Assembly: GCF_000003815.2 (NCBI RefSeq)
Contig: NC_049992.1
Span: forward strand, 13,369,105 to 13,433,104
DNA from: Branchiostoma floridae
Taxonomy: Eukaryota; Chordata; Leptocardii; Amphioxiformes; Branchiostomatidae
DNA: 64,000 bases
Direction of reading: 5' to 3'
How positions within the stretch are numbered: the stretch's first letter is position 1; the number at the start of each line of letters is the position of its first letter. A program made the position numbers and the translations under genes. Under the pieces are notes generated by a model. It did no database searches and was not told the origin of the DNA. It saw nothing but the letters and a program-made list of their open reading frames with translations. This document shows, piece after piece, positions 1 to 11,777 of the stretch.

Positions 1-221
1 CTGCTGTCCAGGGCTGTAACTGACCCCTCCCCGCCGGCGGATGCTGGGCGGGCTGCTATAAGCGAGATTTAATCAGGCTATCTTACACGGTATTGCATTT
101 AGACAAATGGGACGTCGGAAGCTATAGTTTATTATGCGTTTGTCAATCCTAAAATGATATTTTATATCAGCACCTAGGCAAGAAGACAACAACAATACTC
201 GGAAACACGTCATTGTGACAG

Positions 222-1626
222 ATGTAAGATGGGAGCCGATAGTTTACGTCACCATTGCCATAGTCATCCTTGCAGCAATCATAGGTATGTAAGGCACGGA
301 TTTAATTCTGTAATTAGTTTCGTCAGGTTAGAAGAATTGGAATTGGCAAATTCTTCTTTACAACGATTCTTTCCTGCGTATGGGACGTTACGATTAACCG
401 GGACGAGGGTGATACAAACTTAGTCACGTTTGGGATTCTGTTTCGCCGCAAAAGCGCCACCTATATCGGCTTCATAAAGCATAGATAAGCAGCACCCCAG
501 TAAAGCTCTGAGTAACGTGTCTGACAAGCATTGAAATTTAAGCAGGAAAGATTCACTAGTTGTGAAGAAGAATATATCTTATTTCTTCACGTTGATGCTT
601 GAAAATTTGTTCTGCCACATAAATATAACCATGTAATAACTTGTTACGACATGTTACGAAAGATTTCAAGAAAACTTCTTGTTCTTGTTTTCTTATTTTT
701 TTGTTTTTAAGAAAACAATGGAATTTTGATGACACAGTACACGACATGTTACGAAAGATTTCAAGAAAACTTCTTGTTCTTGTTTTCTTATTTTTTTGTT
801 TTTAAGAAAACAATGGAATTTTGATGACACAGTACATCGATTGATGTGAACTTAATCTTGGATGTTTTTACAGTTGCCGTTTGCTGCATCGTAAAGACAT
901 TACGAAGACGACGGTCTGATACATCACATGGACTTCCGCCCCTACAGACAACGTTAGCAGGGAAGACACCCATAGTATCGTTTGTACATGTAGGAAAACC
1001 AAAAGGAAAGGAAAGTCCCCCCACCGAGCCTGACCAAGTAGGCTTCGAGACCCACCACACCCATGCTGCTGCTGCTGCAAGACAGACAACTTCCACTAGG
1101 AGAAACCCGTTAGCAATGACCCGTTTGGGTACTCCAACTGTGCCGAGACTTAGGAGAACAAAATCACGACAAAACGACGATGGTGAGTTTGCTACCGATA
1201 GTGTATCACAAAATGCAGATCTAAACACCTGAGCTACCTTAAACGGTCCTCTTAAAAACGTTGTAATTGCACGGTGATTAAAGGTAAGAAATTCATATTT
1301 ATAACACACTATTACTAATGCCAATGTTGTGTTACCAATTTCCAGAACTACGCCGCCGCCCCGGCACCCTAAATGATGTCGAACTCATCGTGGACGACAT
1401 CGGCGGCACCTGGAGGCACCTGGGCCGGGACCTGGGCTTCTCTGACGGCCGGCTGGACGGGTTTCAGAATGACTACCCCCTACAGCTGAGGGAAGCCGTG
1501 TTTCAGATGCTGCGCACGTGGATAGAGGAGAGGAGAGGGGACGTAACATTAGGGAGACTCATGGACGCTTTGAACAATGCGGGGAAACCGGAGCTGGCTG
1601 AGGCTCTACTTGAACAAACATCATAG
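222..1626 (+). CDS. Death-domain membrane receptor (TNFR-superfamily-like), 3' part only
   Basis: Three consecutive exons join in frame: 222-284, 874-1182 and 1346-1626 (all phase 1 to 2, consensus AG/GT borders). The first encodes a membrane-spanning stretch (VYVTIAIVILAAII, continuing as VAVCCIVK across the junction), followed by the stop-transfer cluster RRRR. The second encodes a Ser/Thr/Arg-rich cytoplasmic linker containing an AAAAA run. The last is a single-exon death domain beginning about ELIVDDIGGTWRHLGRDLGF and ending LAEALLEQTS-stop. The fold assignment rests on the pattern W-x2-LGR-x-LGF-x12-NDYP-x10-ML-x2-W and its similarity to the death domain of the neighbouring minus-strand gene. 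The extracellular part lies outside the window, so TNFR membership is inferred from the neighbours. Such receptors recruit death-domain adaptors at the plasma membrane. A poly(A) signal AATAAA lies at 1837-1842. Confidence 0.8.
646..835. repeat. 95-bp exact tandem duplication in the intron of the first receptor gene
   Basis: Copies at 646-740 and 741-835 appear identical; each begins ACGACATGTTACGAAAG and ends GACACAGTAC. The second copy ends 38 bp before the acceptor of the 874 exon, so it moves a T-rich tract close to that acceptor. Confidence 0.9.
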
Positions 1627-2339
1627 CATACTGACACATACTGTTTGAAATGCATTGTATTTTGCAATGAATTCATGTAAAAGTATGAAATGTACAAATA
1701 TATACAAATATTTGTAAGAAATCCACCGGTAAAATTATTTCTTTTTACATTAACTACTAGTAGTAACTTGAAGGATAACAAAACATATCCCTCGATGGTA
1801 TCACCATATACCACAAGTATAAGTACAATTCATTGTAATAAACTAACAAACATTTTTGTCATGTTAACAAGTTTTAACGTGATATTCCCCTTACTGATAT
1901 CAACATGATATGCACCCATATCATGTATACAACTACAATGTATATCATACGTTATTGCAGCATTGTCCAATAGCAGCCTTATTATTTTTTAAAATGCTGC
2001 AAAATCTTCTTGCATATTGGCAACCCTTCCACGATCGCAGGGTCACGTCGAAGGTTGCTATACATTTATATACAGCACAGTTACACCGATGGCAACATCT
2101 TATCACTAGGTAGTGTGTAAAAATCTGTCTGTTTTCGAAAAAAAGTACATGGGAAAAAGAGCTTCTGATGTCAAAACGTAAAATCAACTTTTGGGATACA
2201 TTGTGAATTGTTTTCTTAAGGACAGTATCCAGATAAAGAACAACGCCTCATCTATACATGGCTGCAAGTGAGTATGAATAAAATATCCAACGATATTGTT
2301 TAAGTCAGCTGGTTGGGAAGACTGTTTGACTGTCTAAGT

Positions 2340-5256
2340 CTAAGACGTCTCCTCTCTGATCTGCCGCCGCCCATGCTCGAAAGTGAACAGTTTCGACCTG
2401 ACGTCTTCTTTTCTCACTTCCACAAGGGCGTTACCCAGCGTCCCTAGAGTGGCGTCCTCTCTCTGTATTTCGACCCACTTCCGCAACATTTGATACGTAA
2501 TTTCCTTCAAGCCCTGGAAAAATGTGACAGAGCAGAATTTTGCCGTAAGTGTATATTTGTAACATCATAAAACACACACATTCGTCTTCCACTATCTTCA
2601 GAAAAGAAGTTAAACCCAATATCCCGAAATCTGGACTTAGCTTTTAGACTAGTTACTGCAAGCGTATGTCAACGTTACTAAGATGAGGTGGATACACTGA
2701 CTCCAAGTTTGGAATGTTCATACAGACAGACCAAAAAAAATGAGGAGAAGAAACGACAGAGATCTCACCTGATAGTCGTTCTGGAAGCAGTCACATTGCC
2801 CGTCCGTGAAGCCCAGTTTCCTACCCAAGGCTCGCCACTCCGCACCGACGTCCTCGGCTATGTGCTCAGCGTGAGAGAGGGCTACCTTCATATGGGACAC
2901 CTCTGTAACAGTTCAGAATAGGAGCTATAAGTATCTTAAAATCAATGTCACAGTCTCAACAATCAGTGATAATTTGTAAAGGCTAGTGCATACAAATACA
3001 TTTTACAGTCAAATGATACATTCTCTGTCCTCCTTTTGAAGCTATTGAAGCACGCTACCCTGCCTTCACGAAGCAATACAGACTTACCTTCATCTGAATT
3101 GAGAGAGGGGGTCCTCTCTCCCTCTTCTATGGAAAACCCTCTCTGGAACCTCCTAGCGGCGGTAGTGTGGCCCGAATACCGTGCCACCTTCTCTTGACTC
3201 GATCTCCTTGTCTGATTGGAGTCTCCTTCTAGTAGAGGTTGCTGGTGTTCACTCACTCCTACCGGCGTGCCCACGATGCTGGTCTGGGAGGCTCGTTTTA
3301 CGAAGATTTCTGTCAGACTGAGTCTGGGAGGTAAAGACCGTCTGTGCTGGTGTACGGTAGGATCGTCCCTCCACAACATGACCGCAGCAAAGACGATGAT
3401 CGCCGCGATGAATATGACCAGCCCCAGTAACAGGTAGGGGAGCCAGTAAGGCCCCCATGTCGAGCCGCCAGGGTGGGGGGCCTTGGTGTTGTCATCGGAC
3501 TTGTTTGAGTCTGTAACCGACGAAAATAGTAATCAACATAACATATCATTTTCATAATGTTGCTGATCAGATCAGATCATGCAAAAGCAAAGTTGTAATT
3601 TTTGTGCCTCAAATACAATGTAGTATATTAAGAAAAAACCTAGGTCACCTGTTGAGTTGAAGTTTAAACAGCACAATGTAGTCTAGAATAATGAAATACA
3701 CATGCAAAACATTCTGTATTATGTTTTGTTCTACAAAAAACATATTAGGATAAACTTATTAAAGTCGATCTTACCTGTATAGCCGGTAGTGTTTCCATCT
3801 TCTGTAGGAGGGGCGTTTGTTGCTTCGCTCACGGAAGAGTTCGTCACTATATTTATAAAGAATAATAAAAAAAAAAGTCGCATTATTACTTCAAATCATA
3901 GTAGGGATTGGATTCCAGTTAAGAACTAAAATTATACTTGAAATGCGGAATGTGACTTTGCTGAAGGTTGTCCGTCCATTATAGCAAAACTCAAAACTCG
4001 ATGACTTTATCAAGTCCAATGTCGGATGAATAGCAACAACATCTCTATGGTGAATAACAGCAGGTTAACATACCTGTTCCATTGACAGCACAGGTACCAC
4101 ACATGTTGTCTCTCTTCCTGTTGCCCTGTCTGACTACACATTCTCCCCTGGCGGTACAGTTCGTGTGGGCTCTACACTCAGCCGTGCTCGATTCCTCGTC
4201 CGAAAACGTTCCCGGTCTACAGCGCATGCACCGAGTGTTCTTCCAAGGAGTACCTACGACCAGGAGGGAAAGGGAAGTGGTGATGTACGTAATGTATGTG
4301 TCAGCAGAATTACTCAGGGTCACGGGAGAGATCAGGTAAGGAAAATGTTGAATCCCATGGCAAGGCTAAGATGCATGTCCAGGACAAAAGATGCAATAGA
4401 CTAATTTTGCTAGTTCTGCTGCAGTACCAAGGGCATATATTAGGGGGCCTAAAACCGACATTGACCTTCGTCATCCCGCATACAAAAAATTTAACACACA
4501 CGAATATATAACACATCAGATAAATCATATCTTACCTTTTTCCCTGACGCCTTCACCTTTCTGACACTTGGTGTGAGGAAAGCAAAACTCTAACCGTAGG
4601 TAGTACCCGTCATCACATTCACACTGGCGGTTTTGCTCGGCTGTACACGGCAGGGCTTCGTGTTCATGTTCATGGTCCTGCAGGTTACACTGCTGACAGA
4701 GGAGACATTCTATCTCCTGGTTGTGGTATTCTGTATAATGGTCCCATGGACAGGGTAGGCACTCTGTGGGAGTATGTTCCGTACAGGGTCGGTTCATGTA
4801 CTCTCCCGGCTTACACCAGTCACAATATAAAGTTTTACCGGAGATAGGGTCATCGTGCTGCCATTTGGTGGGCGGGGGATCTGAAGCAAGTACCCCACAT
4901 ACAAATAAAGAAGTCTGAAAGAAAATAAAGAGATGAGTAAATAACATTGCTAATATACTCAATGACAGTGATTGGAAACGGGCTAAAAACTTAAGAGAGT
5001 TATAAAGTTCGCGGCCATATTTGAAAGTCTAGAGTGAGTTGTAATTAACGATAACAACAACGTACCAGAATAGAAGTTATTACAAATGCATATTTCACAT
5101 ATCACGTTGCATATTTTGGGTAAAATTCATCATTGGCCCCCCCCCCCCCCCTTAGCTAGAGCACAGGTAGGACTTCGACACGTAAGGATAAACAAACACG
5201 GGCGTAAAACATGGTCTTACCGTAACACACACAAGGGTACCGGCATGCAGCCACAT
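2340..5256 (-). CDS. TNF receptor superfamily member with transmembrane segment and death domain
   Basis: Seven exons (transcription order 5221-5256, 4536-4914, 4074-4253, 3775-3846, 3088-3510, 2769-2902, 2340-2513) sum to 1398 nt, 465 residues, all in phase. Exon 1 supplies MWLHAGTLVCVT, which with the next exon makes a signal peptide ending near VLAS. Residues about 30-195 hold four TNFR cysteine-rich domains (for example LYCDWCKPGEY, ECLPCPWDHYTEYHNQ, CMRCRPGTFSDEESSTAECR) in the osteoprotegerin/DR6 style. A Thr/Asn-rich stalk follows. A membrane helix sits near residues 244-268 (WLPYLLLGLVIFIAAIIVFA), then a cytoplasmic linker with QQPLLEGD, then a death domain split by a phase-0 intron after NDYQ. 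It is predicted to be a plasma-membrane receptor signalling through death-domain adaptors. An alternative start at 4962 would read through an intron and was not preferred. Confidence 0.88.
5137..5150. repeat. Poly-C tract
   Basis: A run of about 14 C residues lies in the first intron of the minus-strand receptor gene. It is a simple homopolymer, prone to length error in assembly. Confidence 0.9.
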
Positions 5257-5843
5257 CTTGGAAATCCACACTCGTCATGTAAGATCTTATGGCTTCCTCT
5301 GTGTAGACATACACTGCTTGTACGTGCTCATTGGCTACAAGTTCAGAATGGCCATGGGTCGATCCCTTTGACGGAATGCGATGACGTCAGAAAGGTTGAA
5401 AGGCGCGTCAACAGGTGAGTCAGACGGCAGGTGAACTGAACGCATCGGAATGCAAAACCACGTTCTCCGTCGGCAGAGTCTCGGCACACCGTGCTAGTAG
5501 AACACATGCATGATGTCGTGTATGTTCGACTTTGCGCGACAAGTGTATAGTATCGGGGCATTAGCTCTAAAGAAACTATCACTTTGTTGACACATTTTGC
5601 AATTTATGATGAAACTCAAAGTTTGCGTACATTCGCACTTTGTGTTATCTCGCACTTTGGACCTGTGCCAGACGTCAACGCCCCATATCATGGCCATGTT
5701 TTCCTCCTGGATTCAATGACTAAATAGAAGTTTTCTTGTCTCATGTACGACTTAAATGTACCTAATATTTGCGCAACAGGGATTTATACGTTGATAAACG
5801 ATCTTCTGATCGAGATCACGAGATCGGCACGTGATTAAAAGCT

Positions 5844-5863
5844 GGGGAATCCCCCGTGAGTCA
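5844..5863 (+). promoter_or_regulatory. Adjacent kappa-B-like and AP-1 sites
   Basis: GGGGAATCCCCC at 5844-5855 contains the near-perfect NF-kappa-B decamer GGGAATCCCC. It is followed one base later by TGAGTCA (5857-5863), the AP-1 consensus. The pair is about 80 bp upstream of the ATG of the osteoprotegerin-like gene and about 20 bp upstream of its TATA box, a plausible core-proximal position. Confidence 0.55.
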
Positions 5864-5883
5864 CCCTTTGTGTGACACGCCTC

Positions 5884-5889
5884 TATAAA
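5884..5889 (+). promoter_or_regulatory. TATA box of the osteoprotegerin-like gene
   Basis: TATAAA 50 bp upstream of the ATG at 5939 would place the transcription start near 5910-5920, giving a very short 5' leader. Confidence 0.5.
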
Positions 5890-5938
5890 CGTCACTGACG
5901 ACGTAACTTTAGCCAGATGTTGTTCAGAGTTCCTGAAA

Positions 5939-8900
5939 ATGGCAGCTTTACTTCGCAGTGCCGTCGTCATCATTCTCATAACGGTAAGGTCTTTTTATAA
6001 TGAGTATGACTGTTCCAAGTGTTACATATAAACCTTCAATGTAAAGTTCTTAAGGGTTTTCTGCCTCAAGAAAAACAAGATCCCCACATTACCTGTTACG
6101 TGTCAGGGGATTTCCAGTTTGAAGCCTTTTAAATGGCACCGTACGAAGGATCTTTAATTCAGCTGCGTCATCTCTGACATTTCTCTAGCTAGGAAATATG
6201 GATAATTCCGGGGTTTCCTCAGCCCTGACATATTGACGACCCCATTGACGTTGGAAATACGTAGTACAACCAAGCAATTATGTATCAAGAATAGATAAAA
6301 TAGGGACACACCCAACAAGTTCCTGAATATATTATCTTTAGACAAAAGGTTAGAGCGTCCTTGTAGCATGAAAGGTAGTCAAAGGGAGAAAGCAGGTACA
6401 GGGTAGGGTTACATGTATGGACCTGTACCTCGGCTACCATGTAACATGAACGTTGACTTTAATCTTTGTACCATTAGGTGTTGTTGACGAGTTTTGTCGC
6501 TGGTGAGCCAGCACGGAACGTTACCTCAAGTTCTCCCAAGTTCAACCACAAAGATCCGACCACCGGACAGCGGCTCCTGTGTGACCAGTGTCCACCTGGA
6601 ACACATTTGAAGGACTACTGTACCGCCGATAGTCCCACTGTATGCCAGGTACCGACTGATGTGTCCTTGGTGTAGCAGGTTTTGCACATGTTCGGCACAA
6701 TGTACCGTAATTTAGCACAGCCAGTAGATGACCCTAAGGTTACACACATGTAACAACAGTCTATTCGGCGGCCTTTTCATGTTGTTAGCAGCTGTGCGAT
6801 ATGCTGATTCAAACATCGATTTCAACACTGTGAACGTTTTCTTGACTCGTGTGTTTTTCAATGAAGGTCTGTCCCGACAACCACTTCACCGAGTACTACA
6901 ACTGGGAGCCCGAATGTCGTTACTGCAACGAGTTTTGTGCCAAACCCAACCAGAAAATGTTGACAGAATGCACCACGAAGCACAACAGAAGGTATTGCAA
7001 CACTTTTCTCCGGTGAAAGTGGTAAAAACTTCGGAATTATAAAAAAAATGTAGCCATTTTAGTTTACAGTGGAAAAGTGTGGGGGCGGAGATGTGGGTGG
7101 TCAGAAGTTCCAGAGAAGTGAATCATCGATACATTCAAGTAAACTTCAAAGAGATGCGGGTGTAAAAACACACCACAAACTATCTCGTTTACAGAACCTA
7201 ATCATGCAGCTAGACTCGTGTCCACAATGCACCGTATTCTTCCGTGTCGGGAGCAATCAAAGACCTTCACGATGCGTTAGTTTGCAGCAACCAGGGTTCA
7301 GTGTGTATACAGGTGTGTCAAAGGGTTTCGTCACTAATTTAGATCTAAGGAACAAAGAACCAGGCCTACAAAGATCTAAACGTTAGTTGTGTATGTATCC
7401 GTGCTGGATATCATCATATACTGTGGCTCAGGCTAGCATTATAAAACGGACCGCTAGTACTGTCTTTAATAAATGTAACGTTACATCCAGTAACTTACTA
7501 CCCGCCAAAACAAACATCCTCTTCTCTTCTAAAACCGGCGACGAATCCACAAACATGTTCCGCATTGAGAAAGGAAATCGGATTATGTGTTGACATATTT
7601 CGAGTACCTTCCTCTTTAGTTCCAGAATTTGATTTCTAGTAACGAAGCTAGGTTCTGATATCGACAGCATTGCTGTCGCAGTGCCATACGTAATGTGTAT
7701 TACCACCTGTTGCTGTAACAGGTGGTACAAATCCCGTCTTGCAACCGGCAAAGATAAGGGCATAGGGCCTTTTATAAAAAGTAAAAGGAAAGGAAAGTGA
7801 TCTCGATTCAGTTTTAGCTCACTGAAGAGCTAAACCTGCAGTGCACTATAGAATGAAGTAGAATGTTGAAACTGAACACCAAAGCCACAACTAAGAATCA
7901 GCCGCCGTTACATTTCAGTATATCACAGTTATGGCATCCCCACATCACGCAAGCCTTGGACAAAATCTACACGACTTTTCAGGAAAATTAAGGAGGTAAT
8001 TGATAAGAATAGCTGCTTCAATGTATCAAGTATTGTGCGTGAAAACCCGTTGAAGCCCCTTTCAAGTATCCGTGACAAAGTTTTCTGACTCCAATAAAGA
8101 CCTTTCTCTTTCTTCCAGGTGTGAGTGCATGACCGGCTATTTCTTGGATCTTGAAATTTGCCGGGCTCATCGACAATGTCGACGTGGATATGGGGTCGTC
8201 AGAAAAGGTGGGAATCGCGCTATGTTTACTTGAACCAAAGAGGTTATTGGGAGATTGAACTTGAGATTGATTTCATGTGAGTGATTACTCAATGTCGACA
8301 GGAACTTTGAAATGATATGACAATTGAAATTGATTCGTGATCGTGAATTGCTTTTCCCCTCCAGGCACCCCGCATTCTGATGTGGTTTGTCGAAAGTGCA
8401 GACAAGGAACTTTCTCTGATGCAACGTCCAACACCGCCCCCTGTCGCCCGCATAGGAACTGCTCTGCTCTTGGCCTGGCCTTCAAACAACACGGGAGTCG
8501 TCACCGTGACGCAATATGTGGGGATTCAGATTCTGTGGAAACGGACCATCCCAACAACAATTCAACTACGCAAACCATCGAAGGTAGATCCCACTTGTCC
8601 GTTTACAAATTGTGTACATTTATTCGACTCAACCACTAATAGAAATGGCAACATAAATCGTACAGCATACTTTTAAGTTGTCCACTTTTGTTTATGTTTG
8701 AATGTATGAATAGTGTTGTACTCGAGTAAAGCTAATGGGGGTCTCAATAAAACAAACTCATAGTGGGATAAGAAAAGAACAATTCAAAAACATTATAATC
8801 ACTGTTTGAAATATTTCCTTTCAGACGATAGTCTTCGCAAAGCAGTCGATTACGTCGCCAAGAATCTGTCCGTCCGCTGGCAGAAATTCGCCAAGAAACT

Positions 8901-9093
8901 GCCCGGTAAGACGGTACCAAGGAGAGTCATTAAGAACATCAAAGCCTCGAACTCCAGTCGCCGCGAAAGGGTGACAGAAGTGCTGAATGAATGGGTGAAG
9001 GTCAACGGCAAGAAGGCCGATCTGAAGGGGATAGAGAGAGCCCTGAGAAGGAGTGGACAGAAAGAGTTGGCCCAAAGAGTTAGAAAGATGTGA
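5939..9093 (+). CDS. TNFRSF11B-like: Osteoprotegerin-like secreted TNF receptor with death-like domain
   Basis: Six exons (5939-5983, 6478-6648, 6867-6991, 8119-8207, 8365-8583, 8825-9093) sum to 918 nt, 305 residues, all in phase. MAALLRSAVVIILIT plus VLLTSFVAGEP forms a signal peptide. Four cysteine-rich domains follow (about 34-187): LLCDQCPPGTHLKDYC, VCPDNHFTEYYNWEPECRYC, CECMTGYFLDLEIC, CRKCRQGTFSDATS. N-glycosylation sequons include NVTS, NCSA and NNST. No hydrophobic helix lies between the last CRD and the C-terminal domain, and none is visible in the short flanking introns. The last exon (about residues 218-305) is death-domain-like with LPGKTV, an internal VLNEW and LKGIERALRRSG, closely echoing the second death-like domain of vertebrate osteoprotegerin. 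It is very basic, ending AQRVRKM. Predicted role: soluble decoy for a TNF-family ligand. Only one death-like domain is present, whereas vertebrate OPG has two. Confidence 0.85.
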
Positions 9094-9954
9094 GCTCAAA
9101 ATGAAGCATACGCAAAAGTTGATGATGGTTTAACCTACTTTATCACGGAGCATGTTCTTTTAGTCGTTATCTATCAGAAGTTTGGCAGTGACGTACAAAA
9201 GAAAATACATATGATATGATGCCATATTAGTATTCATATGTTTCTGTAAGATGTATATCCTGATAAGAGATGCTTGAGTTGTCATGTTTGTTTGATATTA
9301 AGTTATTGACAAGAGGCCATTTCATGAAACAGTTGTTACACTTGGCAAAATGAAATGCAAGTTTTCAAGCATATAAGCATGTATCTTTTGCTTCTTCTGG
9401 TTAAAAAAAGTCAGATCAAACTAATGCAAATTAGCAGGGACTTTGCTTTGTGTTCTTATTCCTTGCATGGAAAATTAATATTTTCAGACCTTTGATAAGA
9501 TCATAAAGGAAGCTGCATTAACTTCTTGGAAATATAAATGGATGGTAAGGCCTGGGATAAGAAATGCTGTGTTAGGCCTAAGGAATTTCTAATAATCACC
9601 TGTACTGTTTCACTGCCAGAATAGAGGTATTGTTGTGATAATCTAGTTGTGCGGTTCTTTATTATTATTTTTTAGTTTAATACAGTATTACTTCAAAGCC
9701 CTTGGTGTTTGCCTTGTCCATTTTGCTCTGTAATTTCGTATTTTGTAAACATCTCATAACTAGTACTGAGCTTATTTTTTTACTGAGAGACCATATCTAC
9801 TGGGTACAAATTCAAATTTGAAGTTAATGTTATGAAAATAAATGAGGCTTGCATGGTATGTATACCAATTGACCCTGTTGCAAATACAGCATATACAATA
9901 TTGTATCCTACACTAACATCATGAGAAAACAAACACGGGACATGAGATCCTAGT
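9094..9954. other. 3' untranslated region of the osteoprotegerin-like gene and convergent gap
   Basis: AT-rich and without a convincing ORF. A poly(A) signal AATAAA lies at 9837-9842, implying a 3' UTR of about 770 nt. The opposing DIS3L2 transcript is predicted to end at about 9950, so the two transcripts stop nearly tail to tail. Confidence 0.6.
9837..9842 (+). terminator. Poly(A) signal, osteoprotegerin-like gene
   Basis: AATAAA about 745 nt after the stop codon, the first canonical hexamer on the plus strand that I noticed in this 3' region. Confidence 0.5.
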
Positions 9955-9970
9955 TAGCACATCTGCAACT

Positions 9971-9976
9971 TTTATT
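9971..9976 (-). terminator. Poly(A) signal, DIS3L2 gene
   Basis: TTTATT on the plus strand is AATAAA on the minus strand. It lies about 1.8 kb downstream of the DIS3L2 stop codon and 129 bp from the opposing poly(A) signal. The intervening sequence (9977-11777) is AT-rich 3' UTR with no supported ORF. Confidence 0.4.
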
Positions 9977-11777
9977 TCCATTTTCATGTCTGTCCCTCCA
10001 AAGTACACATTCAAATTCACCCAATCGTGTTAAGGACAGCTACAATTTTTTGCTGTTCAAAATTCCACAAATTTAGCTTCCAAAAGCTTCCACACTTGGC
10101 ACATTGATATATCAGAAGTGAGCAGCAGAGGTACGACCAAGGCAGTTGGTAAGTTAGCAAATATAAGTCACTACATGTATGCTGGACAACATTCAAATAT
10201 TATAGATACTGGTATTATAAAAGTCATGAGTATCTATTAGGCATGGTTTCAAAAACATTTTGTTTATGGTGATTTTAGCTATCCAAACACAAAAGAACTC
10301 AAAATTTTATTTTTGACAACAACAGTCCACTCAAAAGTTGTGATTGAAAAATAATCAAACATCTTCAAAATGCAGCATACATGCATATTAATGCTTTAGC
10401 ACAGCTATTCAGAGAAAAGGCTAGGTTAATTTGATAAGCACACATTCAAAATTGAAACTTTTACCAAAAAGTGTCTTTTTGCAACAAATGAAAGCATGCT
10501 ATGGCAACATCAAAGTGAAAACACTAACATGGTCTTGTGTCATCTTCTACACAAATATTGTCACAGTAGGCAAAGGAACCTACATTTACATATCCATGCC
10601 AAGAAGGTGTATTTCCTTAAGGAAAAGTCCATCAGGCACAACAATGAAAGAACAGCTTGAGTTCAAAATTTGTCATTTCAATAGATGTTTCATCTCAAAG
10701 ACTCAATTAATTCCATTCCAAAGCTTTGGTAATGGAGAGTAAATTTAGAAATGCTTTTCACAAACAACCACAACATGAAGGCATGGGAAGGCTCATCAAT
10801 AGACAAAATGGTAAATGACAGCAAAATCATTTGAAGCAAATTGCAGCAAGTGTCTAGGCACAAAATAATTCCCAAATCACAACCACACAAGCTTTCAAGC
10901 AATAATGTGAATGTATGATGCACAAATGATTAAACCTATGTACTAAATTGTTATTAAATCAGTGCAACATGCATGTAATTCAACCATTCAAAATTGCTAG
11001 TGTTAGTTGGACTCTACATAGCACCACAAAACAAGCGAAGCATATAGCACACTTGAAACAGGTTATATTCCATACCACTAAGTCCATAACATATGGCCTA
11101 CAATTCTTTGAAACAGTAGGTGTGTTGTTAGGTGTTAGTGCAGCTGCCTTAATTCTTCTTAGCCTTAATCAAGACATAATATTCTTGAAATACACAATTT
11201 CTCTGAAATACTATGCGATAACAAAAAAACAAACCAGTTAATACAGATACAGTGCCTCGGTGCCACAAATATTTGGCCAAATTGTATAATTGTAAGTACC
11301 ATTAGATAGCATTGTCAAACCTTTTTCTACTTCACTACAGTCCTCATTTGCTCCAGAGTTCTTCTTATTTCTCTATAGTTTTAGTTGTCAAAGACAAATT
11401 CTTGCTACATTGTACTTAGATAATCAGTCACTTCTGCTTACACTGCCACTTAAATTATCATTCCTAGGGAAAGTTGCAAATATTCAAGTCTCTTTGAGAA
11501 AAGTCAATACACATTTATATATCATTGTAGCAAATTGGTACTTCTTCAAATAGCAAACAAATTTCTAGTAGGAAAAACTTTACTCTATGTTTGTTAATTT
11601 TTAACAATACAATACTTTTGCTGCTATTTTTTTCTAGTTTTCTGTTTTTTCTTTCCATCTGTAAAAAACACGGAGCGTGCCACATTCCATCGCTTGGAAA
11701 ATGTGGCATTTTTTTCTGTCAAGATGGCGGACTGCCTGTTCACATTTTCCATGATGTTCTTTTTCTGGCCTGGTTGT

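Larger units (their letters stand above)
5257..5938. promoter_or_regulatory. Shared upstream region of two divergent receptor genes
   Basis: This roughly 680-bp interval separates the start codons of the minus-strand membrane receptor (5256) and the plus-strand osteoprotegerin-like gene (5939). It contains an exact CRE octamer TGACGTCA (5382-5389) on the minus-gene side. On the plus-gene side it has an E-box CACGTG (5828-5833), a kappa-B-like palindrome (5844-5855), an AP-1 heptamer (5857-5863) and a TATA box (5884-5889). The motifs are seen directly; their use is inferred. Confidence 0.55.

Noticed and set aside
788-1324. 178-codon minus-strand ORF
   Set aside because: Antisense to the in-phase receptor linker exon 874-1182, which is supported by splice sites on both sides and a downstream death domain.
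4525-4962. Start of the minus-strand receptor at an ATG in 4962
   Set aside because: It would translate through a good acceptor (TTTCTTTCAG). The 5256 ATG exon joins at that acceptor in phase and gives a better signal peptide.
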